Source of the DNA: an uncultured Lachnospiraceae bacterium
Lineage (GTDB): Bacteria; Bacillota; Clostridia; Lachnospirales; Lachnospiraceae
Length of the DNA: 64,000 nucleotides
Direction of reading: 5' to 3'
NCBI GenBank assembly: GCA_944383765.1
Contig: CALWQT010000001.1
Span: forward strand, 310,001 to 374,000
This document shows positions 26,327-35,140 of the stretch, one piece after another (positions within the stretch are counted from its first letter, which is position 1; each line of letters starts with the position of its first letter). Position numbers and translations under genes: made by a program. The notes beneath the pieces were generated by a model. The model saw only the letters and a list, made by a program, of their open reading frames with translations. It was not told the DNA's origin and ran no database searches.

Positions 26327-27784
26327 ATGGCAAAAAAGAAAGAACCGGCAGTTATCGATCTGAACAAAAGAAAAAAGAAAATGAAAAGAGGGGCTCATTT
26401 TAATATTGGGGCCATGATTTTTCTGCTGATTTTTATCTACATGACATTCTATGTATACACTTATATGACCAGAAAAAAAGTTCAGTTTTATGAAGTGGTA
26501 GAAGGAAGCATTGTGGAAGATCGAAAATATACGGGAATTGCTCTGAGAGAGGAGAAAGTTTATACAACAGACCAGGCGGGATATATCAATTATTATATTC
26601 GGGAAGGAAAACGGGCATCTGTGGGAGCAAGAATCTGTTCTCTCGATGAAACAGGCAGTATGGAGCAGTTTTTAGAAGAAAATGAAGCTGCGGCTGTGGA
26701 GCTGGAATCAGAGGATCTGTCTTCTTTAAAAAAACAGTTGGCATCCTTCAGTCTGTCTTATGATGATGAAAAATTTTCCCAGGTGGAAGATGGAAAATAT
26801 GCCCTGGAAGCTTCTATGATGGAGTACGTCAGTTTCAGTGCATTAGACAGTATGGAAGCGGCCATGGCGGAAGCTGGCGTAAATTTTCATCAGATACGGG
26901 CGGAACAGGCGGGAATTGTTTCTTATGGTGTGGACCAGTATACAGATGCCAGTGGAACAGCCTGCTCCTATTCTGACCTTACGCCGGCAGCGGTGACAGC
27001 AGAAGCTTTTGAACGTTCTGGATATAGCCGGATTCAGACAAAATCCGGTGATCTGGTAGAACAGGGGGCACCTATTTATAAGGTGATTACGTCTGATGAA
27101 TGGTCTTTGGTCTTTCCTATGGAAGAAGATGATATTGCTGATTATAGCGGAAAAGACAGTCTGACTGTTACATTTCCCGGATATGATCTGCAGCTGTCGG
27201 GGAAATTTTCTGTGATTACCGGAGCGGATGGAAAGTCTTATGGACAATTGGATTTTTCCAAATATATGGTTCAGTTTGAATCGGAACGGTTCCTGACTTT
27301 TGAAATCAGCGCAGATACTACAACCGGATTGAAAATTCCGAAGACAGCAGTCACACAAAAACAGTTTTATCTGGTTCCGGAAGATTATGTGACTCAAGGA
27401 GGAGATAGTTCTTCCCAGGGCTTTATGAAGGAAACTTATTCCCAGCAGGATGGATCTTCCTCCATTGTATTTGTTCCGACTACGATCTATTATTCAAAAG
27501 ATGGATATTATTATATTGAAATTTCTGATGAAAGTGAGATTAAAGCGGGAGATTATCTGGTGAAACCGGGATCAAGTGATCGTTTCCAGGTAGGACAGAG
27601 TGCAGCGTTGGATGGTGTCTATAACATTAATAAAGGCTATGCGGTTTTCCGGCAGATAGAGATCCTTACGTCTAATGAAGAGTATGATATTGTAGAAAAG
27701 GGAACTACCTACGGGCTTTCTGTTTATGACCATATCGTGTTGGATGCCTCTACGGTGACAGAAGGTACGATTATTTATCAGTAA
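26327..27784 (+). CDS. HlyD-like membrane-anchored protein
   Basis: A 485-residue protein with a basic N-terminus (NKRKKKMKRGAHF), one membrane helix at residues about 24-46 (IGAMIFLLIFIYMTFYVYTYM), and a large outer part. The segment YEVVEGSIVEDRKYTGIALREEKVYTTDQAGYINYY with GKRASVGARICSLDETG resembles the first half of a membrane-fusion-protein barrel. GIVSYGVDQYT, SGDLVEQGAPIYKVI and AGDYLVKPGS fit the returning barrel and biotinyl-like parts. It lacks long coiled-coil arms. No ABC or RND transporter gene accompanies it; instead it precedes yggS-sepF, a position seen in several Clostridia. Role is unknown; a scaffold or efflux adaptor are both possible. Confidence 0.72.
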   Translation: MAKKKEPAVIDLNKRKKKMKRGAHFNIGAMIFLLIFIYMTFYVYTYMTRKKVQFYEVVEGSIVEDRKYTGIALREEKVYTTDQAGYINYYIREGKRASVGARICSLDETGSMEQFLEENEAAAVELESEDLSSLKKQLASFSLSYDDEKFSQVEDGKYALEASMMEYVSFSALDSMEAAMAEAGVNFHQIRAEQAGIVSYGVDQYTDASGTACSYSDLTPAAVTAEAFERSGYSRIQTKSGDLVEQGAPIYKVITSDEWSLVFPMEEDDIADYSGKDSLTVTFPGYDLQLSGKFSVITGADGKSYGQLDFSKYMVQFESERFLTFEISADTTTGLKIPKTAVTQKQFYLVPEDYVTQGGDSSSQGFMKETYSQQDGSSSIVFVPTTIYYSKDGYYYIEISDESEIKAGDYLVKPGSSDRFQVGQSAALDGVYNINKGYAVFRQIEILTSNEEYDIVEKGTTYGLSVYDHIVLDASTVTEGTIIYQ

Positions 27785-27798
27785 AAGGAGAGTTAGAT

Positions 27799-28485
27799 AT
27801 GACTATGGTTATGGAAAATCTCATGGAGGTAAGAAAGAATATGGAGAAAGCCTGCCGCAGGGCGGGAAGAGATCCAAAAGAGGTGACGCTGATCGCAGTC
27901 AGTAAAACGAAACCTCTTTCCATGCTGCAGGAAGCTTATGAAGCAGGTGCCAGAGATTTCGGGGAAAATAAGGTTCAGGAGATTCTGGAAAAGTATCCTG
28001 GTATGCCTGCTGATGCAAAATTTCATATGATCGGACATCTTCAGAGAAATAAAGTACGACAGGTGATTGATAAGGTGTGCCTGATCCATTCGGTGGATTC
28101 CATTCGTCTGGCGGAGCAGATTGAGGCAGAAGCGGAAAAAAAGAATCTGCAGGTAGATATTCTGCTGGAAGTGAATGTGGCCAGGGAAGAAAGCAAGTAT
28201 GGATTTTTTCTGGAGGAACTGGAAAATGCTGTGATTCAGATTTCTAAATTTTCCCATATCAGGATCAAAGGACTTATGACGATTGCGCCCTTTGTGGAGA
28301 ATCCAGAAGAAAATCGCGATATTTTTCAAAAATTGAATCATTTTTTTATTGACATGAAAAGTAAAAACATTGATAATGTTAGTATGAGTGTGCTTTCTAT
28401 GGGAATGACCGGTGATTACCAAGTGGCCATTGAAGAAGGCAGCACCATGATAAGAGTTGGCACCGGGATTTTTGGTGCCAGATAG
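27799..28485 (+). CDS. YggS/PLPBP family PLP homeostasis protein
   Basis: A 228-residue PLP-binding protein without known catalysis; it buffers PLP and affects amino-acid pools. Signature pieces are VTLIAVSKTKPLSML (lysine binding PLP), ARDFGENKVQEILEKY, FHMIGHLQRNKV, IHSVDSIRLAEQI, GLMTIAPF and LSMGMTGDYQVAIEEGSTMIRVGTGIFG. It is the ylmE equivalent of the division locus and precedes sepF by 12 bases. AAAGGAGAG lies before the ATG. Confidence 0.94.
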   Translation: MTMVMENLMEVRKNMEKACRRAGRDPKEVTLIAVSKTKPLSMLQEAYEAGARDFGENKVQEILEKYPGMPADAKFHMIGHLQRNKVRQVIDKVCLIHSVDSIRLAEQIEAEAEKKNLQVDILLEVNVAREESKYGFFLEELENAVIQISKFSHIRIKGLMTIAPFVENPEENRDIFQKLNHFFIDMKSKNIDNVSMSVLSMGMTGDYQVAIEEGSTMIRVGTGIFGAR

Positions 28486-28497
28486 GAGAGAGTTAGA

Positions 28498-29028
28498 ATG
28501 AGTCTTTTTGGAAAGTTTATGGATACCATGAGATTAACTGACACGGATGACGATGATGATTACTTCTTAGATGATGATTACGAAGATGAAAAACCGGCCA
28601 GAAAAGGTTTCTTTTCCAGAAATAATGATTATGATGAGGAAGAGGACGAGCCTGCATCGGCAAGACCGAAGTTCCTTGGCCGTTCCAATAATAACAGTAA
28701 GGTAGTTCCTATGAGACGGGGAGGAATGGAAGTATCCCTTGTCAAACCAACTTCTATGGAAGATTCCAGGGATATCTGTGATTATCTTTTGGCTGGGAAG
28801 GCTGTCGTGCTGAACATGGAAGGAATACATACAGAAGTTGCTCAGAGGATTATTGATTTTACCTCAGGTGCCACCTATTCCATGAACGGGAATCTGCAGA
28901 AGATTTCCAATTATATTTTCATTGCCACACCGGAGTCTGTAGAGTTATCAGGAGATTTCCAGGACCTGTTATCTGCAAGTGCAAGTTCCCTTGATGTATC
29001 CGGTCTGAATGTACATTTTAACAGCTGA
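28498..29028 (+). CDS. sepF: Cell division protein SepF
   Basis: Membrane anchor and bundler of FtsZ. The N-terminal amphipathic helix (MSLFGKFMDTMRL) targets the membrane. It is followed by an Asp/Glu-rich linker (residues about 16-55), and the C-terminal SepF domain starts at EVSLVKPTSMEDSRDICDYL and contains VVLNMEGIHTEVAQRIIDFTSGATY. 176 residues. AGGAGAG precedes the ATG. The gene order yggS-sepF-ylmH matches the ylm cluster, but ylmG and divIVA are absent; MinCDE is encoded upstream. Confidence 0.94.
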   Translation: MSLFGKFMDTMRLTDTDDDDDYFLDDDYEDEKPARKGFFSRNNDYDEEEDEPASARPKFLGRSNNNSKVVPMRRGGMEVSLVKPTSMEDSRDICDYLLAGKAVVLNMEGIHTEVAQRIIDFTSGATYSMNGNLQKISNYIFIATPESVELSGDFQDLLSASASSLDVSGLNVHFNS

Positions 29029-29035
29029 ACCGGAT

Positions 29036-29788
29036 ATGGAAAAAGAGGAAGCATTATTACGAAAGAGAATTGAGGAATTAGCCCGGGTCTGTTATCAAAG
29101 GGACATTCCTACCCATACGGATTTTTTGAATTTGAATGAGCAGACAATTTTTCATTCCATGATCCGGAGTATTCCGGAAGTAAGGCATTTCCTGACAGGC
29201 GGTTATGCCATGGCGGAGAGAAAAGTTGTTTGCTTTCTTCCGTCCTATGCCCTGGATGAGGAAGCACCAATCTCCTGTATGGAAGTGGAACCATTGAATG
29301 CCAGGTTTGCGGAAGAATTAAGCCATAGAGACTATCTGGGAGCGCTTATGAACCTGGGGATTGACCGTTCCAAAATAGGAGACATCCTGGTCCAGGATAA
29401 GAAAGCATATGTGTTTGTGATGGACGATATGTCAGCTTATCTTGCAGAAAATCTGATTTCTGTGAGAAAAACTACTGTTAAGACAAAGATCAGTCCGGCT
29501 ATGGAAATGTCCATTGAGCCCAGATTTGAACAGATGGAAGGCAGTATTGCATCAGAAAGACTGGACAATATCCTGGCATTTGTTTACCGGTGTTCCCGGG
29601 GAAAGATTGTTCCTTATGTGGAAGGAGAAAAGGTATTCGTCAATGGCAGATTGACTGTGAAAAGCAGTGCGGTCTTAAAGCCGGGAGATATTGTTTCAGT
29701 CCGTGGATTGGGCAAATTCAGATACCTTGGGATACAGAATGAGACGAAAAAAGGGCGCCTGTTCGTGGCAGCAGAGCGGTTTATATAA
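29036..29788 (+). CDS. YlmH-type S4-domain RNA-binding protein
   Basis: A 250-residue protein with the YlmH architecture: a leading helical region (EALLRKRIEELARVCYQRDI), a central domain with HRDYLGALMNLGIDRSKIGDILV, and a C-terminal S4 RNA-binding fold (ASERLDNILAFVYRCSR and VFVNGRLTVKSSAVLKPGDIVSVRGLGKF). Family members bind ribosomes, and YlmH has been reported in rescue of stalled ribosomes. The start is uncertain: the ATG at 29036 gives the usual beginning but has no strong ribosome site, so it may rely on coupling to sepF 7 bases upstream; an in-frame ATG at 29009 overlaps sepF. Confidence 0.88.
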   Translation: MEKEEALLRKRIEELARVCYQRDIPTHTDFLNLNEQTIFHSMIRSIPEVRHFLTGGYAMAERKVVCFLPSYALDEEAPISCMEVEPLNARFAEELSHRDYLGALMNLGIDRSKIGDILVQDKKAYVFVMDDMSAYLAENLISVRKTTVKTKISPAMEMSIEPRFEQMEGSIASERLDNILAFVYRCSRGKIVPYVEGEKVFVNGRLTVKSSAVLKPGDIVSVRGLGKFRYLGIQNETKKGRLFVAAERFI

Positions 29789-29800
29789 GGAGGACGGAAC

Positions 29801-30886
29801 ATGGCGGAGAGAATGACGATACATTTGGACGGACGCTCCATATATGATATTGTACTGGAGACTTCTTTTGAAAATCTGGGAAAAGAGGCCTCCCGTTTTG
29901 TTGATGGCAGAAAAGTTTGTATTGTTACGGACTCTAATGTAGCAGATTTTTATCTGGAGGAAGTAAAGACCATATTAGCTTCCTGCTGCAGACAGGTGAT
30001 AACATTTATTTTTCCAGCAGGAGAAGAACAGAAGAACCTGGGAACGGTCCAGCAGCTTTATGAGATTCTGATCCGGGAACAATTTGACAGAAAAGATGTT
30101 CTGGTAGCATTAGGCGGGGGAGTTGCCGGAGACCTCTGCGGCTTCGCAGCTGCTACTTATTTAAGGGGAGTCCCGTTTATCCAGGTGCCTACCAGTTTGC
30201 TCGCTCAGGTTGACAGCAGTATTGGCGGAAAAACAGGAGTGGATTTTCAATCCTATAAAAATATGGTAGGAGCTTTTCATATGCCCTGCCTGGTGTACAG
30301 CAATATTGCCACACTGAAGACCCTTCCGGAAGAACAGTTTGCGTCCGGAATGGGGGAGATTCTGAAACATGGTCTGATCCAGAATGCAGACTATTATCAG
30401 TGGCTGGAAACCTGCAGGGAAGAAATTTTGGCGAGAGACCTGCAGACTTGTGAGACGATGATTCTGTCCAGTGATATGATCAAGCAGAAAGTAGTGGAAG
30501 AGGATCCGAAAGAACAGGGAGTCAGGGCGCTGCTGAATTTTGGACATACTCTGGGTCATGCTATCGAAAAAGAAATGAATTTTACTATGCTTCATGGACA
30601 GTGTGTGGGGCTGGGATGTCTGGCAGCTGCTTATATTTCCTTGTCCAGAGGAAAGCTGTCTGTTGACGAGGTAGAGCATTTGAAAAATATGCTGGTTCGC
30701 TTTGGACTTCCGGTCAGTGTAGCAGGTCTGTCCCCGGAACGTGTGATCGAAGCGACCAAAAATGATAAGAAAATGGATAAGGGAAGTGTCAAATTCGTTC
30801 TTTTAGAGCGGATAGGAGATGCTTATGTGGACCGCAGTGTTACAGAGGAAGAAATGCTTCAGGGACTGTCCCATATCCTGAAATAA
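29801..30886 (+). CDS. aroB: 3-dehydroquinate synthase
   Basis: Second step of the shikimate pathway, cyclising DAHP to 3-dehydroquinate with NAD and a metal ion. Motifs: CIVTDSNVADFY, FPAGEEQKNL, VALGGGVAGDLCGFAAATYLRG, PTSLLAQVDSSIGGKTGVD, and the metal-ligand stretches EILKHGLI, LLNFGHTLGHAIE and LHGQCVGLG. 361 residues, complete. It is placed between ylmH and lspA, which are often neighbours in related genomes, so aroB appears to be an insertion into that order. AAGGAGGA precedes its ATG. Confidence 0.96.
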   Translation: MAERMTIHLDGRSIYDIVLETSFENLGKEASRFVDGRKVCIVTDSNVADFYLEEVKTILASCCRQVITFIFPAGEEQKNLGTVQQLYEILIREQFDRKDVLVALGGGVAGDLCGFAAATYLRGVPFIQVPTSLLAQVDSSIGGKTGVDFQSYKNMVGAFHMPCLVYSNIATLKTLPEEQFASGMGEILKHGLIQNADYYQWLETCREEILARDLQTCETMILSSDMIKQKVVEEDPKEQGVRALLNFGHTLGHAIEKEMNFTMLHGQCVGLGCLAAAYISLSRGKLSVDEVEHLKNMLVRFGLPVSVAGLSPERVIEATKNDKKMDKGSVKFVLLERIGDAYVDRSVTEEEMLQGLSHILK

Positions 30887-30896
30887 GGAGAAGAAC

Positions 30897-31415
30897 ATGA
30901 GAGAAAAATGGAAACAGATTGCGGTGTTTTTTATCAGCTGCGGTATCCTGATCGGTCTCGACCAATGGACAAAGTTTCTGGCAGTCAATCATTTAAAAGG
31001 ACAGAATCCAATTGTGTTAATAGAGGGAGTATTTGAACTGGCTTATCTGGAAAACAGAGGGGCAGCTTTTGGTATGCTCCAGGGAAGGCAGGGCTTTTTC
31101 TTTGCGATCGCAGTAGCAGTTGTGATTGCTGCCATATTCGTTGTCTGGCGTATGCCGGCGAAAAAGCAGTACATTCCTTTGTATTGCTGTACAGTCGCTA
31201 TTGTTGCCGGAGCGGTGGGGAACATGATCGACCGCTTGATGCAGGGATATGTAGTGGATTTCCTGTCATTCTGCCTGATTCATTTTCCTGTCTTTAATGT
31301 GGCAGACTGCTATGTGACCATAGGGGCAGCAGCATTGATGCTGCTTGTGATGTTCCGTTACAAAGAAAGCGATTTTGAGCCGTTTTCTTTAAAAAAGAAA
31401 GGAGAATCTCTTTGA
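30897..31415 (+). CDS. lspA: Lipoprotein signal peptidase (signal peptidase II)
   Basis: Cleaves prolipoproteins before the lipid-modified cysteine; substrates in this window would include the lipoprotein carboxypeptidase. Four membrane helices, with GLDQWTKFLAVNHL, the ENRGAAFGMLQG block, and the two catalytic aspartates in GNMIDRLMQGYVVDFL and FNVADCYVTIGA. 172 residues. Its stop overlaps the TTG start of the next gene (TTGA). Confidence 0.95.
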   Translation: MREKWKQIAVFFISCGILIGLDQWTKFLAVNHLKGQNPIVLIEGVFELAYLENRGAAFGMLQGRQGFFFAIAVAVVIAAIFVVWRMPAKKQYIPLYCCTVAIVAGAVGNMIDRLMQGYVVDFLSFCLIHFPVFNVADCYVTIGAAALMLLVMFRYKESDFEPFSLKKKGESL

Positions 31416-32323
31416 AGCGGAGTTTTCAGGTGACAGAAGAGGGGAAGGACTCCAGGCTTGATGCCTATCTGGGCAGGCAGCTGGAGGACCTTTCCCGTTC
31501 TTATATTCAGAAAGTGTTGAAAAATGGAGGTGTCCTGGTCAATGGTAAGGCTGTAAAAAGCAGCTATAAAGTGACTGTTGGAGATCAGATAGAAATAGAA
31601 GTTCCAGAGGCAGTGGAACCGGAAATCACAGCAGAGGAAATGCCGTTAGATATTCTTTATGAAGACCAGGATATTATTCTGATCAATAAACCGAAAGGGA
31701 TGGTGGTACATCCTGCTGCCGGCCATTACAGCGGAACTTTAGTAAATGGGTTAATGGCCCACTGTAAGGATGATTTGTCCGGAATTAATGGGGTCATGCG
31801 ACCGGGCATTGTACATAGAATTGATATGGATACTACGGGAGTACTGATCGTATGTAAAAATGATGTATCGCATCGCTGCATTGCTGACCAGCTGAAAGCC
31901 CATTCGATTACAAGAAAATATTATGCAATCGTCCATGGCGTGATCAGGGAAGAAGAAGGGACCATAGATGCCCCAATAGGAAGACATCCTGTTGACAGAA
32001 AAAAAATGTCCATCAATGAAAAAAATGGAAAAGAAGCGGTGACTCATTACCGGGTGCTGAAGCGGTTTGAGAGATATACTTACGTGGAATGTCAGCTGGA
32101 GACAGGACGAACGCACCAGATCCGTGTTCATATGGCAAGTATCCATCATCCGCTTTTAGGAGACAATGTTTACGGACCAGCCAAATGCCCGTTTCCAGAC
32201 CTGGAAGGTCAGACACTTCATGCCGGTGTTCTGGGTATCATTCATCCGCGGACTGGGGAATATATGGAGTTTTCTGCCCCATTGCCAGACTATTTTCAGA
32301 AACTGCTGTTAAAATTAAAATAA
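31412..32323 (+). CDS. rluD: RluA/RluD family 23S rRNA pseudouridine synthase
   Basis: Starts at a TTG (31412) with AAAGGAGAA upstream and a 4-base overlap with lspA. The N-terminal S4 domain (RLDAYLGRQLEDLSRSYIQK, VLVNGKAVKSSYKV) leads into the catalytic domain with INKPKGMVVHPAAGH, the active-site block PGIVHRIDMDTTGVLIVCK (HRxDxxTxG), and ETGRTHQIRVHMASI. 303 residues. Which uridines are modified cannot be told; the S4 domain and position after lspA fit the YlyB/RluD group. Confidence 0.92.
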   Translation: MKRSFQVTEEGKDSRLDAYLGRQLEDLSRSYIQKVLKNGGVLVNGKAVKSSYKVTVGDQIEIEVPEAVEPEITAEEMPLDILYEDQDIILINKPKGMVVHPAAGHYSGTLVNGLMAHCKDDLSGINGVMRPGIVHRIDMDTTGVLIVCKNDVSHRCIADQLKAHSITRKYYAIVHGVIREEEGTIDAPIGRHPVDRKKMSINEKNGKEAVTHYRVLKRFERYTYVECQLETGRTHQIRVHMASIHHPLLGDNVYGPAKCPFPDLEGQTLHAGVLGIIHPRTGEYMEFSAPLPDYFQKLLLKLK

Positions 32324-32326
32324 TTA

Positions 32327-32355
32327 TGTACATTATCCATGTTTTGTTGTATAAT
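32327..32355 (+). promoter_or_regulatory. Possible promoter before the cytidylate-kinase-like gene
   Basis: TGTACA at 32327-32332 (4 of 6 consensus), 17-base spacer, perfect TATAAT at 32350-32355. The following leader runs about 65 bases to the AAAGGAG site. Confidence 0.5.
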
Positions 32356-32428
32356 AATGATAATGAAAAACAGATCTGATATCTGCGAAAGACGTATAGA
32401 TTCAGGGCAGGAAAGGAGCGGGTGGATC

Positions 32429-33055
32429 ATGAGTAATAATTTGATTATCACTATTGGAAGACAGTCAGGAAGTGGTGGAAAAGAAATTGGTCAAAAACTG
32501 GCAAAAAAGCTGGGCATTAATTGTTATGATAAAGAACTTCTGGCGTTAGCTGCGAAGGATAGCGGTCTGTGTGAAGAACTGTTTGAAAACAATGATGAAA
32601 AACCGACGAGAAGCTTTTTATATTCTCTGGTCATGGATTCCTATTCATTTGGTTATTCTTCTTCCGGATATATGGATATGCCGATCAATCATAAAATTTT
32701 TCTGGCTCAGTTTGATGCTATCAAATCCCTGGCAGAAAGGGAGTCCTGTGTGATCGTAGGCAGATGTGCCGATTATGCTTTGGAAAATTTTCCCAATATG
32801 GTCAGTGTCTTTATTATCGGTGATGATGAAGTGAAAATCAAACGCCTTGCAGAACTGAATCAGGTCAGCGAGGCGAAGGCCAAAGAAATCATGATGAAGA
32901 CGGATAAAGAACGTTCCAGTTACTATAATTATTATTCCAGTAAGAAATGGGGAGACTGCAGAAGCTATGACTTATGCATCAATAGCAGTGTTCTGGGAAT
33001 TGATGGAACGGTAGAAATGATCCGAACTTTTGCAGAAGCAAAAATGAAGAAATAA
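32429..33055 (+). CDS. Cytidylate kinase-like family protein
   Basis: A 208-residue P-loop kinase. The ATG at 32429 follows AAAGGAGCGGG. Walker A is GRQSGSGGKEIGQKLA (residues about 9-24), then NCYDKELLALAA. Later parts include SCVIVGRCADYALENF and FIIGDDEVKIKRLAE, with DKERSSYYNYYSSKKWGD as a lid-like basic/aromatic segment and YDLCINSSVLGID at the end. This is the 'cytidylate kinase-like' family common in gut Firmicutes. It is distinct from the true CMP kinase, and its substrate is not known. Confidence 0.82.
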   Translation: MSNNLIITIGRQSGSGGKEIGQKLAKKLGINCYDKELLALAAKDSGLCEELFENNDEKPTRSFLYSLVMDSYSFGYSSSGYMDMPINHKIFLAQFDAIKSLAERESCVIVGRCADYALENFPNMVSVFIIGDDEVKIKRLAELNQVSEAKAKEIMMKTDKERSSYYNYYSSKKWGDCRSYDLCINSSVLGIDGTVEMIRTFAEAKMKK

Positions 33056-33069
33056 AAGATACAGATAAG

Positions 33070-33119
33070 AAAAGCCTTTCGGAAAAGAGGTGATCCCTGG
33101 TTTCCGGAAGGCTTTTTCT
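33070..33119. terminator. Shared bidirectional terminator
   Basis: AAAGCCTTTCGGAAA pairs with TTTCCGGAAGGCTTT (one T-G wobble) around a loop of about 17 bases, with A's before and T's after. It ends the kinase-like gene on + and glmS on -. Confidence 0.88.
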
Positions 33120-33121
33120 AG

Positions 33122-34939
33122 TTATTCTACGGTGACAGATTTAGCCAGATTTCTTGGCTGGTCTACATTAAGACCTTTTAAACAGGTGGTATAGTAAGCA
33201 ATCAGCTGAAGAACAACTGCTATGGGAAATACGGTAAAATGATCCGAAATTTCCGGAATCTTAATATGGATATCAGCAAGCTCTGCATCCACATGAGCAT
33301 GTTCTCTGGTAATCAGGATTACATAAGCACCCCTGGCCTTTACTTCACGAACATTGGAAATTGTTTTGGCAAAGACGCTGTCCTGAGTGGCAATGGCGAT
33401 TACAGGAATTCCGTTTTCAATGAGGGCAATGGTTCCGTGCTTTAATTCTCCAGCAGGATAAGCTTCTGCATGAATATAAGAGATCTCTTTCAGCTTCAGG
33501 GAACCTTCCAGGGAAAAAGCATAGTCCAGATTCCGCCCGATAAAAAATACATCGGAATGGGAAATAAGGTGTGACGCCAGCTCCTGGATAGTTTTTGTCT
33601 GGTGGAGCATTGTTTCCATGGAGGGGATAGCGTCCATAAGCATCTGAATGAAGTTGGCCGCATCTTCCAAAGAAAACGCTTTCCTGACGTAAGCCATCCG
33701 GCATGCAATCAGATAAAGAATGGAAAGCTGGACGGAGTAAGCTTTTGTGCTGGCGACAGCAATCTCAGGACCTGCATGAGTATACAGGACATAATCACTT
33801 TCCCTGGCTATGGTAGAACCTTTAACATTTACAATAGCCAGAGTCTTTGAACCCATTGATGCGCTCAGGCGCATGGCTGCCAGTGTATCAATGGTTTCTC
33901 CAGACTGGGAAATCACCAGAGTCAGGGTTTTTTCATTCATCAGAGGCTGCTCATAGCGGAATTCAGAAGCAATCGAGACGGTAACAGGAATGCGGAGTAA
34001 AGGTTCCATAATCGCTTTTGCAACCATACCGGCATACATGGCAGTACCGCAGGCTACAATTTGTATTTTGTCACATTCAGAAAATAAAGTATCCGGGATA
34101 CCATCATCAGAAAAATCAGGAATTCCTTTTACCAGCCGGGGAAGTATAGTCTTCTTCAGAGCTTCCGGCTGTTCATGGATTTCCTTTAACATAAAATGGG
34201 GGAAACCGTTTTTCATGGCAGCATCCGAGTCCCAGTTTACCTTGCTGTATTCCGGAGTGATCTGTTTACCGTCATGATTATACAGACAGATCTGATAAGC
34301 CGTTAACTTTGCTATGGTGTATTCCGGAAGTACGAAATAAGACCGGGTGTATGGGATCAGAGCCGTCAGGTCGGAAGCAATCATGGAACCTGAGGGAGTG
34401 TAAGCCGCTACCAGAGGGCTGACATTGCGGACTCCATAAATTTCACCAGGGCGGTCGGAAAACAGGATACAAAAGCCATAGGAGCCCTGCAGCATAGGAA
34501 GGAATTTCTGTATTGCTGTGAAAGGATCTCCTTCATAGAGGCTGTTAAGCACCCAGGCAGCCACTTCACTGTCTGTTTGTGAGACCAGTTTATCTTCCAG
34601 ATGAAATTCCTGGGTAAGCTGATGATAATTTTCAATGATTCCATTGTGGATCAACGTAACGTTCCCAGCCTGATGAGGGTGGGCGTTTTCCACAGTAACG
34701 CCACCGTGGGTAGCCCATCTGGTATGCCCGATCCCACAATGGGAATCTTCCAGCCTATTTGCACAAAGAGATTGTAAACTGGTCACTTTTCCAACAGATT
34801 TTTTAATCTGAATCGTCTGGTTGTCATCAAAACAGGCAAGACCAGCGCTGTCATAACCCCGGTATTCCAGCTGCGCCAGTCCGTCTAAAATTATTTTTTT
34901 TGCGGATAAAGGTCCGGCATATCCAATAATTCCACACAT
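33122..34939 (-). CDS. glmS: Glutamine-fructose-6-phosphate aminotransferase (isomerising)
   Basis: Makes glucosamine 6-phosphate, the entry to peptidoglycan amino sugars. I placed the start at 34939 so that the nucleophile Cys follows the initiator Met (MCGIIGYAGP); GGGAGA lies 8 bases upstream, while the in-frame ATG three codons earlier abuts that site. The glutaminase domain has LEYRGYDSAG, HTRWATHGGV and NAHPH. The two SIS domains have CGTAMYAGMVAKAI, SQSGETIDTLAAM, EIAVASTKAYSVQL, and the end KGLNVDQPRNLAKSVTVE. 605 residues, complete. Confidence 0.97.
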   Translation of the reverse strand: MCGIIGYAGPLSAKKIILDGLAQLEYRGYDSAGLACFDDNQTIQIKKSVGKVTSLQSLCANRLEDSHCGIGHTRWATHGGVTVENAHPHQAGNVTLIHNGIIENYHQLTQEFHLEDKLVSQTDSEVAAWVLNSLYEGDPFTAIQKFLPMLQGSYGFCILFSDRPGEIYGVRNVSPLVAAYTPSGSMIASDLTALIPYTRSYFVLPEYTIAKLTAYQICLYNHDGKQITPEYSKVNWDSDAAMKNGFPHFMLKEIHEQPEALKKTILPRLVKGIPDFSDDGIPDTLFSECDKIQIVACGTAMYAGMVAKAIMEPLLRIPVTVSIASEFRYEQPLMNEKTLTLVISQSGETIDTLAAMRLSASMGSKTLAIVNVKGSTIARESDYVLYTHAGPEIAVASTKAYSVQLSILYLIACRMAYVRKAFSLEDAANFIQMLMDAIPSMETMLHQTKTIQELASHLISHSDVFFIGRNLDYAFSLEGSLKLKEISYIHAEAYPAGELKHGTIALIENGIPVIAIATQDSVFAKTISNVREVKARGAYVILITREHAHVDAELADIHIKIPEISDHFTVFPIAVVLQLIAYYTTCLKGLNVDQPRNLAKSVTVE

Positions 34940-34972
34940 TTCAAACATCTCCCATCTAAAATAATAGGTACA

Positions 34973-35001
34973 ATTATAAATATTCAGAAGATTTCCGTCA
35001 A
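34973..35001 (-). promoter_or_regulatory. Sigma-A promoter of glmS
   Basis: On the minus strand, TTGACG (35001-34996), 17-base spacer and TATAAT (34978-34973). The transcript would begin near 34966, only about 27 bases before the start codon. That is too short for a glmS ribozyme, and none of its conserved core is seen. Confidence 0.8.
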
Positions 35002-35140
35002 TATCCCTGATCTGATAAGATTGCCGAAAAATTCAGTTCTTGCATTTTTTAAATAAAAATTAAGGGTTTAGGACTGTTTTTGTTGGCTGTTATGTGATAT
35101 AGTTTTAGATTGGATAATTGTAAAAAGGATGAATTTATAT

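Noticed and set aside
34940-35128. glmS ribozyme upstream of glmS
   Set aside because: The promoter at 34973-35001 leaves a leader of only about 27 bases and no conserved ribozyme core is visible.
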